A stretch of 64,000 nucleotides of DNA from an uncultured Stenotrophomonas sp. (GCF_945952405.1 NZ_CAMFIA010000004.1:1-64000); one strand, 5' to 3'; numbered from the stretch's first letter, positions 55,840 to 62,963 are shown. Program-made: numbers and translations. Notes: generated by a model not told the origin, from the letters alone.

Positions 55840-57201
55840 ATGCGCCTCGGCATCGACTTCGGTACCAGCAACTCCGCCGCCGCCATCGTGCATGAGGGGA
55901 CGCTGCTGCCGATCCGCTTCGGCGACGCCGAGCAGTTCCGTACCAGCGTGTACTTCCCCGGCGTGGTGCCCGACCCGGATGACTTCCAGCTCGACGATGG
56001 CCAGGAACACCAGCTGCAGCAGATGATCGACAGTGCTGCGCGTGCGGCCCGTGCCGCCGGCCAGGAACGCACACCGCAGGCGCTGCGCCGCGAAGCGCTG
56101 CGCGCGCTGCGCCGCGAATGGATGGAAGCCCGGGCCGGCAAGGAACGCAGCGCCAGTGACCTGCTGCAGAACGCGATCTACGGCGACGCCGCGCTGGAAG
56201 CCTATTTCGAGGAACACGAAGGCAACCTCGTGCAGAGCCCGAAGTCGATGCTGGGCTACAACCTGCACCCGCGCGCGAAGCAGACCATCACCGGCATCGC
56301 CGCGCACATCCTCGAACACATCCGGCTGACGGCCAGCGCCCAGCTCGGCCGGCCGCTGCGTGCCGCCCTGCTCGGCCGCCCGGTGCAGTTCCGCAGCTCG
56401 ATCGGCGCGGCCGGCAACGACCAGGCGCTGGACATCCTGCGCGAAGCGGCCACCCAGGCCGGTTTCGACCAGATCGATTTCCTCGAGGAACCCGCGGCGG
56501 CGGCCATGCATTACCACGCCGAAAGCCGCGAGCGGCACCAGGCCGTGATCGTCGACATCGGCGGCGGCACCACCGACATCGCCCATGCCGAGGTCGGCGG
56601 CGAAGCGGCCCCGCGCATCCACCGCGCCTGGGGTATCGCCCGCGGCGGTACCGACATCGACCTGGCCCTGAGCCTGTCCAGCTACATGCCGCTGTTCGGC
56701 CGCGGCATCACCCGCGTGCCCGCCCACCATTACGTGGAAGCGGCCACCGTGCAGGACATGACCCGCCAGCGCGACTTCCGCCAGCACAAGTACGACCACG
56801 TCGACGATCCGTGGGGCGCGCGCCTGCAGGCCCTGCAGGACACCGGCAACACCGCGCGCCTGTACCGCGACGTCGAGCGCGCCAAGATCGCGCTCAGCGC
56901 GGCCAGCGAGCATCGCAGCACGCTGGACTACATCGCCCGCGACCTGCATGCCGACAGCAGCGCTGACGGCCTGGCCGCCGCCGCCCACGGCTATCTGGAG
57001 CAGATCCGTGAACTGCTGGCCCAGGTCCGCAGCGACATCGGCGGCGACCCGGATGCGGTGTTCCTGACCGGCGGCATGTCCCGCGCCGGCTACCTGCGCC
57101 AGGCCGTGGCGGAGGCCTTCCCGGGCGCCCGCATGGTCCACGGCGAGCCCTCGCTGGGCGTGGTCCAGGGCCTGGCACTGGCGGCGGCCAGCCGGGATTA
57201 A
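55840..57201 (+). CDS. Short Hsp70-family protein (YegD type)
   Basis: 453-aa cytosolic ATPase-like protein. Hsp70 ATPase-fold motifs are complete: phosphate 1 IDFGTSNSAAAIVHEG, DQIDFLEEPAAAAMHYHAES, phosphate 2 VIVDIGGGTTDIAHAEV, and adenosine FLTGGMSRAGYLRQAV. It ends after the nucleotide-binding domain and lacks the substrate-binding domain and lid of DnaK, as in YegD. Such proteins are not true peptide-binding chaperones; function unclear. The ATG at 55840 starts exactly at the phosphate-1 motif. It stands alone, divergent from yjdM. Confidence 0.88.
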   Translation: MRLGIDFGTSNSAAAIVHEGTLLPIRFGDAEQFRTSVYFPGVVPDPDDFQLDDGQEHQLQQMIDSAARAARAAGQERTPQALRREALRALRREWMEARAGKERSASDLLQNAIYGDAALEAYFEEHEGNLVQSPKSMLGYNLHPRAKQTITGIAAHILEHIRLTASAQLGRPLRAALLGRPVQFRSSIGAAGNDQALDILREAATQAGFDQIDFLEEPAAAAMHYHAESRERHQAVIVDIGGGTTDIAHAEVGGEAAPRIHRAWGIARGGTDIDLALSLSSYMPLFGRGITRVPAHHYVEAATVQDMTRQRDFRQHKYDHVDDPWGARLQALQDTGNTARLYRDVERAKIALSAASEHRSTLDYIARDLHADSSADGLAAAAHGYLEQIRELLAQVRSDIGGDPDAVFLTGGMSRAGYLRQAVAEAFPGARMVHGEPSLGVVQGLALAAASRD

Positions 57202-57293
57202 CAAAACGTTACGCGGTCTAAGTTACTCTTGGTCGGCTAGAACCCTGCTGCACCTTCCACCGGCCGCGCCGGTGTGTGTCCGCCGTGTAGCCT

Positions 57294-57310
57294 GGCCCGC
57301 CCTGCGGGCC
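57294..57310 (+). terminator. Hairpin between the Hsp70 and YkgJ genes
   Basis: GGCCCGC-CCT-GCGGGCC, a perfect 7-bp stem without a T-run, about 92 bp after the Hsp70 stop codon. Weak terminator candidate; the rest of this 117-bp gap shows nothing recognisable. Confidence 0.4.
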
Positions 57311-57318
57311 TAGCGGCC

Positions 57319-57723
57319 ATGCCTTCTGGCTCGTTCATGGTCCGCGTACCACCCGAGCCGCCATCGAGACCCGCTTTGGGCACCCGCCAGGCCCCTGAGG
57401 CCTTACAACCTGACGCAGCACCTGCACCCATCGACTGCCGCCGTTGTGACGCGGTCTGTTGCCGGCTGCCCGTGCTGCTGCAGCCCGGCGACCACGTGCC
57501 TGGCCAGTTCCTGTCACGCGACGCCCACGGCCGTGCCGTGATGGCGCGCAACGAGGAAGGCTGGTGCGCGGCGATCGATCCCTATCACCTGCGCTGCACG
57601 ATCTACCCGCAGCGCCCGGCGATCTGCCGCCAGTTTTCGATGGGCGGCGATGACTGCCGCCGCGAGCGGCAGGACTACCTGCGCCAGGCCGATGCCTGGG
57701 CGCTTTCCTCCCCTTCCACCTGA
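57319..57723 (+). CDS. YkgJ-family cysteine-cluster protein
   Basis: 134-aa cytosolic protein. IDCRRCDAVCCRLPVLL and DPYHLRCTIYPQRPAICRQF contain the CxxCxxxCC and CxxYxxRPxxCR patterns of the YkgJ/Fe-S or zinc-binding cysteine-cluster family (PF03692), which binds a metal cluster of unknown use. The start is uncertain: ATG 57319 and ATG 57337 are both in frame, and no Shine-Dalgarno decides between them. A 60-aa protein gene follows after 11 bp and is probably cotranscribed. Confidence 0.78.
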   Translation: MPSGSFMVRVPPEPPSRPALGTRQAPEALQPDAAPAPIDCRRCDAVCCRLPVLLQPGDHVPGQFLSRDAHGRAVMARNEEGWCAAIDPYHLRCTIYPQRPAICRQFSMGGDDCRRERQDYLRQADAWALSSPST

Positions 57724-57734
57724 CAGGAGCAACC

Positions 57735-57917
57735 ATGCCCCGCAAGGCAAAGACCCCCGCGAAGGCCAGCAACAGCATCCGCAGCGAACGCAAGGGCGCG
57801 GCCGCCAGCACCGTGGTCAGCAGTGATTCGATCGCTTCGGACCTGGCTGCGTTCCGCAAGGCCGGTGGCAAGATCGAAGTCCTCGGCACCACCTGGGCGC
57901 TGAAGAAAGCCAGCTGA
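57735..57917 (+). CDS. Small basic protein, unknown function
   Basis: 60-aa protein with a basic, Ser/Ala-rich, likely disordered N-terminal half (PRKAKTPAKASNSIRSERKG) and a short ordered C-terminal half, SIASDLAAFRKAGGKIEVLG ending TTWALKKAS. Good AGGAG 6 nt before the ATG at 57735. No domain recognised; the basic half suggests nucleic-acid binding (inference). It probably shares a transcript with the YkgJ gene. Confidence 0.7.
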   Translation: MPRKAKTPAKASNSIRSERKGAAASTVVSSDSIASDLAAFRKAGGKIEVLGTTWALKKAS

Positions 57918-57928
57918 CCCAGTACCGA

Positions 57929-57951
57929 CCGCGGCGGCGCTGCCGCCGCGG
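57929..57951. terminator. Hairpin between convergent genes
   Basis: CCGCGGCGGC-GCT-GCCGCCGCGG, a perfect 10-bp stem between the convergent small basic protein and DUF4097 genes. No T-run; probably a bidirectional transcription or RNA-stability element. Confidence 0.5.
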
Positions 57952-57966
57952 CCTGCCGGAGCGCGT

Positions 57967-58848
57967 TCAGCGGTCCAGGCGAACCTGCACACTGCCCGAA
58001 TGCGACTGGATGCGGATGTCACCATCACCGCCGCCCAGCCGCGTGTCCAGGTGGCTGCCCGGCCCATAGCGTGGCCGCTCCACCTGCCCGGCATCGCTGT
58101 TGATCGAACCGCTGAAGCTGTTCACCGACAGCTGTGCCGACACCGTGCGCGGCAGCCGCAGGCTGACCGAAGCACTTACCGACTCGACACTGATGCGGCC
58201 GCCGGGCGCCAACCCGCTCGCCGCCAGATCGATGCTGCCCGACACCGTCTCCACCGCCAGCCGCTGCACGCGGCCGGCATCGACATCAACGCGGCCGGAC
58301 ACCGTCTGGGCACCGATGTCGCCCGACACGCCGCCCCCGGCCTCGATGCGGCCACTGACCGTGTTCACGTCCAGCTTGGGCGTCTGCAGGCGCGCGCTGA
58401 CATTGCCGCTGACGGTATTGAGCCGGCTGTCACCACTGCGTCCGGATGCGGACAGACTGCCGCTGACGGTATCAGCCTGCAAACGGCGCACATCAATGCC
58501 GCTGATGTCCTGGTTGGCACTGACCGTGCTCAACAGCAGTTCCACCGAGCGCGGCACGTTCAGTACCAGCGTGGCGCCACCGTTGTTGTTGCGGCGCGGA
58601 TACTCGATTTCCCAGCGCACCCGGTTCGCGCTTTTTTCCTGGCGCAGTTGCAGGCCATCGCTGAGCGTGCCGGTGAGCTGCACATCGTTGCGGTCCCAGC
58701 CACGCACGGTCACCTTGCCGGCCACGTTGCTCAGCTCGATTCGTCCGCCTTCAGCCACGTTGTGGCGCTCGTCGATGCGCGTATCGGCCAGGGCCACGGC
58801 AGGCACCAGCAACAGCGCGGCGCAGCAGGTCATCAGGATTCGGGTCAT
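57967..58848 (-). CDS. DUF4097 beta-helix-like exported protein
   Basis: 293-aa exported protein (signal peptide CCAALLLVPAVALA). The mature part is a run of repeated strands of the type TVSGS-x-A/D (DTVSGSLSASGRSGDSRLNT, VSGNVSARLQTPKLDVNTVS, ETVSGSIDLAASGL), the DUF4097/adhesin-like head that forms a right-handed beta-helix or stacked sandwich. Unknown ligand. It lies directly after the sigma and anti-sigma genes (10-bp gap) and is likely the third gene of that operon, so it may be a regulated effector or sensor. Confidence 0.87.
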   Translation of the reverse strand: MTRILMTCCAALLLVPAVALADTRIDERHNVAEGGRIELSNVAGKVTVRGWDRNDVQLTGTLSDGLQLRQEKSANRVRWEIEYPRRNNNGGATLVLNVPRSVELLLSTVSANQDISGIDVRRLQADTVSGSLSASGRSGDSRLNTVSGNVSARLQTPKLDVNTVSGRIEAGGGVSGDIGAQTVSGRVDVDAGRVQRLAVETVSGSIDLAASGLAPGGRISVESVSASVSLRLPRTVSAQLSVNSFSGSINSDAGQVERPRYGPGSHLDTRLGGGDGDIRIQSHSGSVQVRLDR

Positions 58849-58858
58849 TGGGGTCTCC

Positions 58859-59392
58859 TCAGGTCGTCAAGCCGGATTCGGCGGCATAGGCCGCCTGCCG
58901 GGTCAGTTCCAGCCGCAACGCGTAGGTGCGCTTGAGCTGGCCAAGCAGATGCGGCGCACGCGGGTCCTGCGCCAGCGCGGCACGGATCTGCGCTGCACTT
59001 GCATCCAGTTCGTGCAGGGCCGGCTGCCACTCCGGCGCCCGCCCATCGGGCAGCGAGGCCACGGCCTGCTGGTACTGCTCGGTCATCGCGGCCGCCTGCT
59101 GCTGCAGGGCCGACGGTGCCGGCGCCTGCGGCTGTGCGTGCCGCCACGGGGCCACCGCATACACCGCCAGGCTGGCAGCCAGCGCAGCCCCCACCGGCAG
59201 CCACCAGCGCCGCTGCGGACGCAGTGGCAGCGCCACCACGTTGTCGGCAGGCGCGGCAACAGCCTGCGGTTCACGCGCTGGCAAGCGCGCCGACAGGCGT
59301 GCCCAGCCATCGTCGGGCAGGCTGCGTTCGCTTGGCAGCGCGCGCAGCCGTGCCAGCAGTTCGGGGTCGGAATCGTGCTCGTGCGTACTCAT
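58859..59392 (-). CDS. Probable anti-sigma factor, single membrane helix
   Basis: 177-aa protein with a short cytosolic N-terminus that may bind sigma (ELLARLRALPSERSLPDDGW), a membrane helix (about 62-80, RRWWLPVGAALAASLAVYAV) and a helical periplasmic part (ALQQQAAAMTEQYQQAVASL and following). No HxxxCxxC ZAS motif. Position immediately after an ECF sigma gene with a 4-bp overlap (ATGA), plus this topology, point to an anti-sigma factor; sequence alone would not prove it. Confidence 0.65.
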   Translation of the reverse strand: MSTHEHDSDPELLARLRALPSERSLPDDGWARLSARLPAREPQAVAAPADNVVALPLRPQRRWWLPVGAALAASLAVYAVAPWRHAQPQAPAPSALQQQAAAMTEQYQQAVASLPDGRAPEWQPALHELDASAAQIRAALAQDPRAPHLLGQLKRTYALRLELTRQAAYAAESGLTT

Positions 59393-59967
59393 GTCATGTC
59401 TCCCAGCCGTGCGCGCAACAGGCCGCGCGCACGATGCAACTGTGCCTTGGAACTACCGACAGCCATCTGCAGCTGTTCGGCGATTTCCTGGTGTTTCCAG
59501 CCTTCGATGTCGTGCAGTACCAGCACCGCACGCGCCCGTGGTGGCAGCGTCGACAGGGCGCGCTCGAGGTCGCGCTCGGTGCCGGCGCAGCGATCGTGCA
59601 CCGCCAGTTCCTGCAGTCCGCCATCCACCTCGTCCAGGCTGTCGTGATCGTGGCCACCGCCACGCCCGCGCAGCTCCATCAGCGCGGCATTGACCCCCAG
59701 CCGATGCAGCCAGGTCGACAGGCTGCTCTCGAAACGAAACCCCGGCAGGGCCTTCCAGGCCTGCAGGAACGCTTCCTGCAACGCGTCTTCGGCACGCGCC
59801 TGCTGGCCGCCACACAGCCGCCAGAGCACGGCAAATACACGTGGCGCGTGGCGACGGTACAGCTGTTCATAGGCAGCGGTATCGCCAGCCGCCGCCGCCC
59901 GCACCAGCGCGGGTTCGTCGACAGTGTCGTTGGCGGCAGGCGGCGCGGGCATGGTGGTGTCGAGCAT
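59389..59967 (-). CDS. ECF-type RNA polymerase sigma factor
   Basis: 192-aa sigma-70-family regulator. Region 2 (AAAGDTAAYEQLYRRHAPRV, ALQEAFLQAWKALPGFRFES, STWLHRLGVNAALMELR) and region 4 (ALSTLPPRARAVLVLHDIEG, EIAEQLQMAVGSSKAQLHRA) are complete, with regions 1 and 3 missing, as in ECF sigma factors. A Gly/His/Asp-rich linker joins them. The ATG at 59967 is given; ATG 59952 is an alternative. A candidate autoregulatory promoter (AACC-N15-GCATCC) ends only 8 bp before ATG 59967, which may mean a leaderless mRNA. Cotranscribed with the anti-sigma gene (ATGA overlap). Confidence 0.93.
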   Translation of the reverse strand: MLDTTMPAPPAANDTVDEPALVRAAAAGDTAAYEQLYRRHAPRVFAVLWRLCGGQQARAEDALQEAFLQAWKALPGFRFESSLSTWLHRLGVNAALMELRGRGGGHDHDSLDEVDGGLQELAVHDRCAGTERDLERALSTLPPRARAVLVLHDIEGWKHQEIAEQLQMAVGSSKAQLHRARGLLRARLGDMT

Positions 59968-59974
59968 ATCGCTT

Positions 59975-59999
59975 GGATGCGGCAGCCCGGAAAAAGGTT
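59975..59999 (-). promoter_or_regulatory. Candidate ECF promoter driving the sigma operon
   Basis: On the minus strand: AACC at 59999-59996, 15 bp, then GCATCC at 59980-59975. The identical pattern with the same 15-bp spacer lies on the plus strand at 60028-60052. A start 6-8 nt after the -10 element would fall on or next to the ATG at 59967. Confidence 0.55.
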
Positions 60000-60027
60000 T
60001 AGAGCCGATCGACGATCAATCCCATGC

Positions 60028-60052
60028 AACCTTTTCGGCGGCCGCTGCATCC
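60028..60052 (+). promoter_or_regulatory. Candidate ECF promoter of the 59-aa protein gene
   Basis: AACC at 60028-60031, 15 bp, then GCATCC at 60047-60052, matching the sigma operon motif. A start about 7 nt later leaves a leader of roughly 35 nt before the ATG at 60094. The -10 half also lies in the small inverted repeat CTGCAT-CC-ATGCAG, a possible alternative explanation. Confidence 0.5.
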
Positions 60053-60093
60053 ATGCAGGGTCCTTCGCGAAAACGCCGTCCGGGAGCCCCGTC

Positions 60094-60273
60094 ATGTCCA
60101 GCCCATCCTGCGCCGCCCTGCTGGTGATCGCCGCCTGCGTCGTGCTGCAGGCCTTGGGCCTGTCGCTGCAGCTGCGTCCCGACAACGGCCGCGCCTGCCT
60201 GCAGCAGCATCGGCAGGAGCTGGTGTGCCTGGCCTGGACCCCGGCGGTCGAATCCCCCGCACGCGCCGGGTAA
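60094..60273 (+). CDS. 59-aa membrane or secreted peptide, possible sigma regulon member
   Basis: 59-aa peptide beginning with a hydrophobic, signal-like helix (CAALLVIAACVVLQALGLSL), then a short polar tail with Cys (NGRACLQQ, LVCLAW). GGGAG lies 7 nt before the ATG at 60094, and a promoter-like motif shared with the divergent sigma operon lies upstream. No known family. It may be a small envelope stress effector or an outer anti-anti-sigma cue; both are guesses. Confidence 0.6.
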   Translation: MSSPSCAALLVIAACVVLQALGLSLQLRPDNGRACLQQHRQELVCLAWTPAVESPARAG

Positions 60274-60309
60274 CATCAGGGACCGTTCCCCCGCCTCCGT
60301 ACCTGCCCC

Positions 60310-60903
60310 ATGATGTTGTCGCTGAAGGATCACCTGCCGCCCTGGACCCACCCGTGGCTGCATGACGTGGGGATCGCCGTGAAGATCCTGCTGACCCTGC
60401 TGGCCGCGTGGCTGCTGCGGGTACTGGCGCGGCGGCTGATCCGCCGCTTCGCCGAGCACTACACGCTGCCGCCGGAGATGGCGATGGGCGCACGCCGGAT
60501 CAGCAGCTTCGTGGTCTATTTCAGCGCGCTGCTGTACATCCTCAGCCTGCTGGGTGCGTCGCCGTCGGTGCTGTGGACTGCGTTCACCGGCTTCGCCGCG
60601 GTCGGCGCGGTGGCCTTTTTCGCAGCGTGGAGCGTGCTCTCCAACATCTTCTGCACGCTGCTGATCTTCACCACCCGCCCGTTCCGCCTGCACGACTACA
60701 TCGAGGTGCTGGAGAACGGCGAGAAGCCGGGCCTGAAGGGCCGGGTGATCGACGTGAACCTGATCTACACCACCCTGCAGGAGACCGGCGACGGCCATGA
60801 GGGCACGGTGCTGCAGTTGCCGAACAACCTGTTCTTCCAGCGCACCGTGCGCCGCTGGCGCGACCCGGCGCAGGCGCCGGGCGGCATCCAGGGCGACGGC
60901 TGA
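60310..60903 (+). CDS. Mechanosensitive ion channel (MscS family)
   Basis: 197-aa inner-membrane protein. Three hydrophobic helices (IAVKILLTLLAAWLLRVLAR, RISSFVVYFSALLYILSLLG, FTGFAAVGAVAFFAAWSVLS) are followed by the MscS beta domain: FTTRPFRLHDYIEVLENGEK, LKGRVIDVNLIYTTLQETGD and LQLPNNLFFQRTVRR. The third helix has the Gly/Ala-packed pore pattern. Shorter than E. coli MscS (286 aa) because the C-terminal alpha/beta cage is reduced. It opens under osmotic downshock to release solutes. Confidence 0.9.
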   Translation: MMLSLKDHLPPWTHPWLHDVGIAVKILLTLLAAWLLRVLARRLIRRFAEHYTLPPEMAMGARRISSFVVYFSALLYILSLLGASPSVLWTAFTGFAAVGAVAFFAAWSVLSNIFCTLLIFTTRPFRLHDYIEVLENGEKPGLKGRVIDVNLIYTTLQETGDGHEGTVLQLPNNLFFQRTVRRWRDPAQAPGGIQGDG

Positions 60904-60910
60904 GGGCTGT

Positions 60911-60943
60911 TCTCGGCAGGGCTGCGCCCTGCACCTGCCGAAG
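60911..60943. repeat. CGGCAGGGC...CTGCCGAAGC palindromic element
   Basis: TCTCGGCAGGGCTGCGCCCT followed by GCACCTGCCGAAG. Same family as 4066-4099, with an inverted copy at 61318-61346. Together with the following elements it fills a 454-bp gap, 60904-61357, which has no convincing gene. Confidence 0.8.
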
Positions 60944-61052
60944 CAACGTCAACCGCCAGAGCAACAGCAAAAGTCGGCATTCCCTGGGTTTGCGGTGTGG
61001 ATCCGGTTGAGGTGGGCGCTCGACAGTTTCCCGCGATCTGCCGGGACGGCAC

Positions 61053-61091
61053 GGGGTCGGATCCCGTTGCTACGCAACGGGCTCTGACCCC
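61053..61091. repeat. GGGGTC palindrome, type B
   Basis: GGGGTCGGATCCCGTTGC-TAC-GCAACGGGCTCTGACCCC. The arms mismatch at positions 7 (G:T wobble) and 10 (T:C), the same two positions as in the copy at 63667. Confidence 0.85.
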
Positions 61092-61093
61092 AA

Positions 61094-61144
61094 TTTGACT
61101 ATCGATCTCTGACAGATTTCATCCACGCATGGCTTGGATCTACC
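61094..61144 (-). repeat. SMAG element with conserved GAAATCTGTCAGA flank
   Basis: On the minus strand: GTAGATCCAAGCCATGCGTG, then GATGAAATCTGTCAGAGATC. The same SMAG plus flank occurs on the plus strand at 4181-4222 (GTAGATCCACGCCATGCGTG, then GATGAAATCTGTCAGATATC). Confidence 0.8.
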
Positions 61145-61168
61145 CGATCGCGGAGAACTGTCAGAGGT

Positions 61169-61266
61169 GGGACGGTGTGGGTAGGCAGGACCGTTGGCGC
61201 CATGGATGGCGCCACCGAGCCCCCATGGAAGGGTTTACGGCGTGTCCTGCCTACCCACACCGTCCC
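61169..61266. repeat. Perfect 23-bp inverted repeat with 52-bp spacer
   Basis: The left arm, 61169-61191, begins GGGACGGTGTGGGTAGGCAG. The right arm, 61244-61266, is its exact reverse complement. The spacer holds GGCGCC-ATGGAT-GGCGCC. No transposase is present, so this looks like a stand-alone REP-type doublet. Confidence 0.85.
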
Positions 61267-61317
61267 GCCTACCTACAGAATGCCCGCTTTTGACGTTGAA
61301 GTTGCCTTGGCTTGAAG

Positions 61318-61346
61318 GCTTCGGCAGGTGCAGGCCGCAGCCCTGC
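61318..61346. repeat. Inverted copy of the CGGCAGGGC palindromic element
   Basis: GCTTCGGCAGGTGCAGGCCG followed by CAGCCCTGC, the reverse orientation of the element at 60911. It borders the DksA-type gene end. Confidence 0.75.
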
Positions 61347-61357
61347 AACAAGACCTT

Positions 61358-61624
61358 TTACCTCAACTGGCTGTCCTTGCTGCCGCGCCGGTTGTAGCCG
61401 CTGTGCGCCTGTTCTTCTTCGTCATGCGCCTGCTGGCACGCCACGCACAGGCGAACGCCGGGCACCGCCTGACGCCGCGCCAACGGAATCGGCGCGTCGC
61501 ATTCCTCGCAATGTTCCAGACCGGGGCCCTGGCGCAGCTGGCGCCGCGCGCGGGCGATCGCATCGTCGACGGTGGCGTCGATCTGGTCCTGGACCGCGCC
61601 CTCTCCCGCCCAACCGGTGGCCAT
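61358..61624 (-). CDS. DksA/TraR-type zinc-finger protein (YbiI-like)
   Basis: 88-aa cytosolic protein. The C4 zinc finger is complete: CEECDAPIP and CVACQQ flank ARRQAVPGVRL. The N-terminal half (GWAGEGAVQDQIDATVDDAI) is a helix, and the C-terminus GYNRRGSKDSQLR is a strongly conserved YbiI tail. It lacks the long coiled coil of DksA, so it is not the full ppGpp cofactor. The start ATG at 61624 is better placed than 61630 (GGAG 7 nt upstream), matching homologues starting MA(S/T)GWA. Upstream lies an inverted repeat CAGGTGT...ACACCTG (61637-61671). Confidence 0.87.
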   Translation of the reverse strand: MATGWAGEGAVQDQIDATVDDAIARARRQLRQGPGLEHCEECDAPIPLARRQAVPGVRLCVACQQAHDEEEQAHSGYNRRGSKDSQLR

Positions 61625-61636
61625 GGCCATGCTCCG

Positions 61637-61671
61637 CAGGTGTGTCGCCCGATATGGGGACGATACACCTG
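61637..61671. promoter_or_regulatory. Inverted repeat upstream of the DksA-type gene
   Basis: CAGGTGT at 61637-61643 and its reverse complement ACACCTG at 61665-61671, with further partial pairing inside (TCGCCC / GGGGACGA). Placed 13-47 bp upstream of the start codon on the minus strand, so it could be a regulator site or an mRNA leader hairpin. The rest of the 170-bp gap to the DUF2058 stop shows no gene. Confidence 0.4.
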
Positions 61672-61795
61672 CACTGGAAGCGCTGAGCCCCCGGTCGGCC
61701 GGACCCCGTCCAGTAAATCTTCAGCAAGCTGAGCAGGCGGGCGGACGGAGCTGATCAGGCCGATTGCGGCTTAATCCCCTCCGTCCCCTTTTTGC

Positions 61796-62353
61796 TTACC
61801 AGACCAGGTCGTCGGGTACCTGGAACTGGGCGTAGTAGGCGTCGTCCTCGGCGTTGCCGGTGGAGATCTCGGCGGTCGAGCCCGGCTGGCCGTGGTCGAC
61901 GATGATCGCCTCCGGGGCGCGTTCCCGCACCTTCTCGGCGGCGGCGCGCGGCAGCAGGGCGTAGCCCTCGCCATGGGCGACGATGACCAGCACGCCCACC
62001 GACAGCGCCTTGCGCAGCTTGGGATCGATCAGCAGGGTGCGGATCGCCGCGCCGTCGCTGAACCGGTACTCGTCGTCGCCCTTGTGGGGGACGGCATGCG
62101 CCGTGATGATCTGCTTCGCCTGGGCCTTCTGTTCCGCCTGGCGGGCCTGGGCGTTGCGCTCGGCCGCCAGCGCGCGATCGCGCTCGATCTTCTCGGCGCG
62201 GGCTCGTTCAGCCTCGCGCTGGACCTCGGCCGACGTCGATTCGGCCTTGCCCTGGCGGGCCTTGGCCTGCTCGCGCGCGGCGGCGCTGGCCTGCGACTTC
62301 TTGGCCAGGCCGGCCTTGAGCAATTGTTCCTGCAGCGCGTTGGGCTTTGCCAT
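61796..62353 (-). CDS. DUF2058 family protein (YaiL-like)
   Basis: 185-aa cytosolic protein. The N-terminal half is a charged coiled coil (KAGLAKKSQASAAAREQAKA, EVQREAERARAEKIERDRAL), and the C-terminal half (RFSDGAAIRTLLIDPKLRKA, VIVAHGEGYALLPRAAAEKV) is the conserved DUF2058 core. Homologues are described as nucleoprotein or polysome-associated; no biochemical role is known. It is divergent from the YgjP-type gene. Confidence 0.9.
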   Translation of the reverse strand: MAKPNALQEQLLKAGLAKKSQASAAAREQAKARQGKAESTSAEVQREAERARAEKIERDRALAAERNAQARQAEQKAQAKQIITAHAVPHKGDDEYRFSDGAAIRTLLIDPKLRKALSVGVLVIVAHGEGYALLPRAAAEKVRERAPEAIIVDHGQPGSTAEISTGNAEDDAYYAQFQVPDDLVW

Positions 62354-62415
62354 GGTCGATGCGTACCGCGTGTAATCTTGGATGCCCCATTCTACCGACG
62401 CCCCGCCGCCCCTGC

Positions 62416-62916
62416 ATGGCAGTCCTGAAGTACCTCACCGGCTATCCCGAACCCCTGGTCGCCCAGGTCAGCGAACTGCTGGCGCAGGGCCGGCTCGGTC
62501 CCTGGCTGCAGCAGCGCTACCCCGACCTGCACGAAGTGCGCAGCGACCGCCAGCTGTACGACTACACGCAGGAACTGAAGGACCGCTACCTGCGCAAGTC
62601 GGTGCCGCTCAACAAGGTCTGCTACGACAACACGCTGGAAGTGATCAAGCACGCGCTGGGTACCCATACCGCCATTTCCCGCGTGCACGGCGGCCGTCTC
62701 AAGGCCAGTCGCGAGATCCGCATCGCCACCGTGTTCCGGCAGGCGCCGGCAGCGTTCCTGCGCATGATCGTGGTGCACGAGCTGGCCCATCTGAAAGAGA
62801 CCGACCACAACAAGGCCTTCTACCAGTTGTGCCAGCACATGGAGCCGGAGTACCTGCAGCTGGAGTTCGATACCCGCCTGTACCTGACCGAACTGGCCAA
62901 TCGCGGCCAGCGCTGA
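62416..62916 (+). CDS. YgjP-type zinc metallopeptidase-like protein (DUF45)
   Basis: 166-aa protein. VVHELAHLKETDHNKAFYQL carries the HExxH zinc motif and a third His six residues later (HNKAFY), as in the YgjP/WLM metallopeptidase group (COG1451). Upstream KYLTGYPEPLVAQVSELLAQ and YTQELKDRYLRKSVPLNKVC match the family. Its substrate is unknown. The ATG at 62416 is preferred over 62347, which lies in the DUF2058 leader. The next gene starts 48 bp later. Confidence 0.88.
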   Translation: MAVLKYLTGYPEPLVAQVSELLAQGRLGPWLQQRYPDLHEVRSDRQLYDYTQELKDRYLRKSVPLNKVCYDNTLEVIKHALGTHTAISRVHGGRLKASREIRIATVFRQAPAAFLRMIVVHELAHLKETDHNKAFYQLCQHMEPEYLQLEFDTRLYLTELANRGQR

Positions 62917-62963
62917 CCGGCCGCAGCAGCTACACTGCGCGCCCCACGCCCGACCTGCCCGCC

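Noticed and set aside
61194..61397. A 67-codon plus-strand frame in the repeat island
   Set aside because: It is made of the right half of the 23-bp inverted repeat and a REP element, with no ribosome site.
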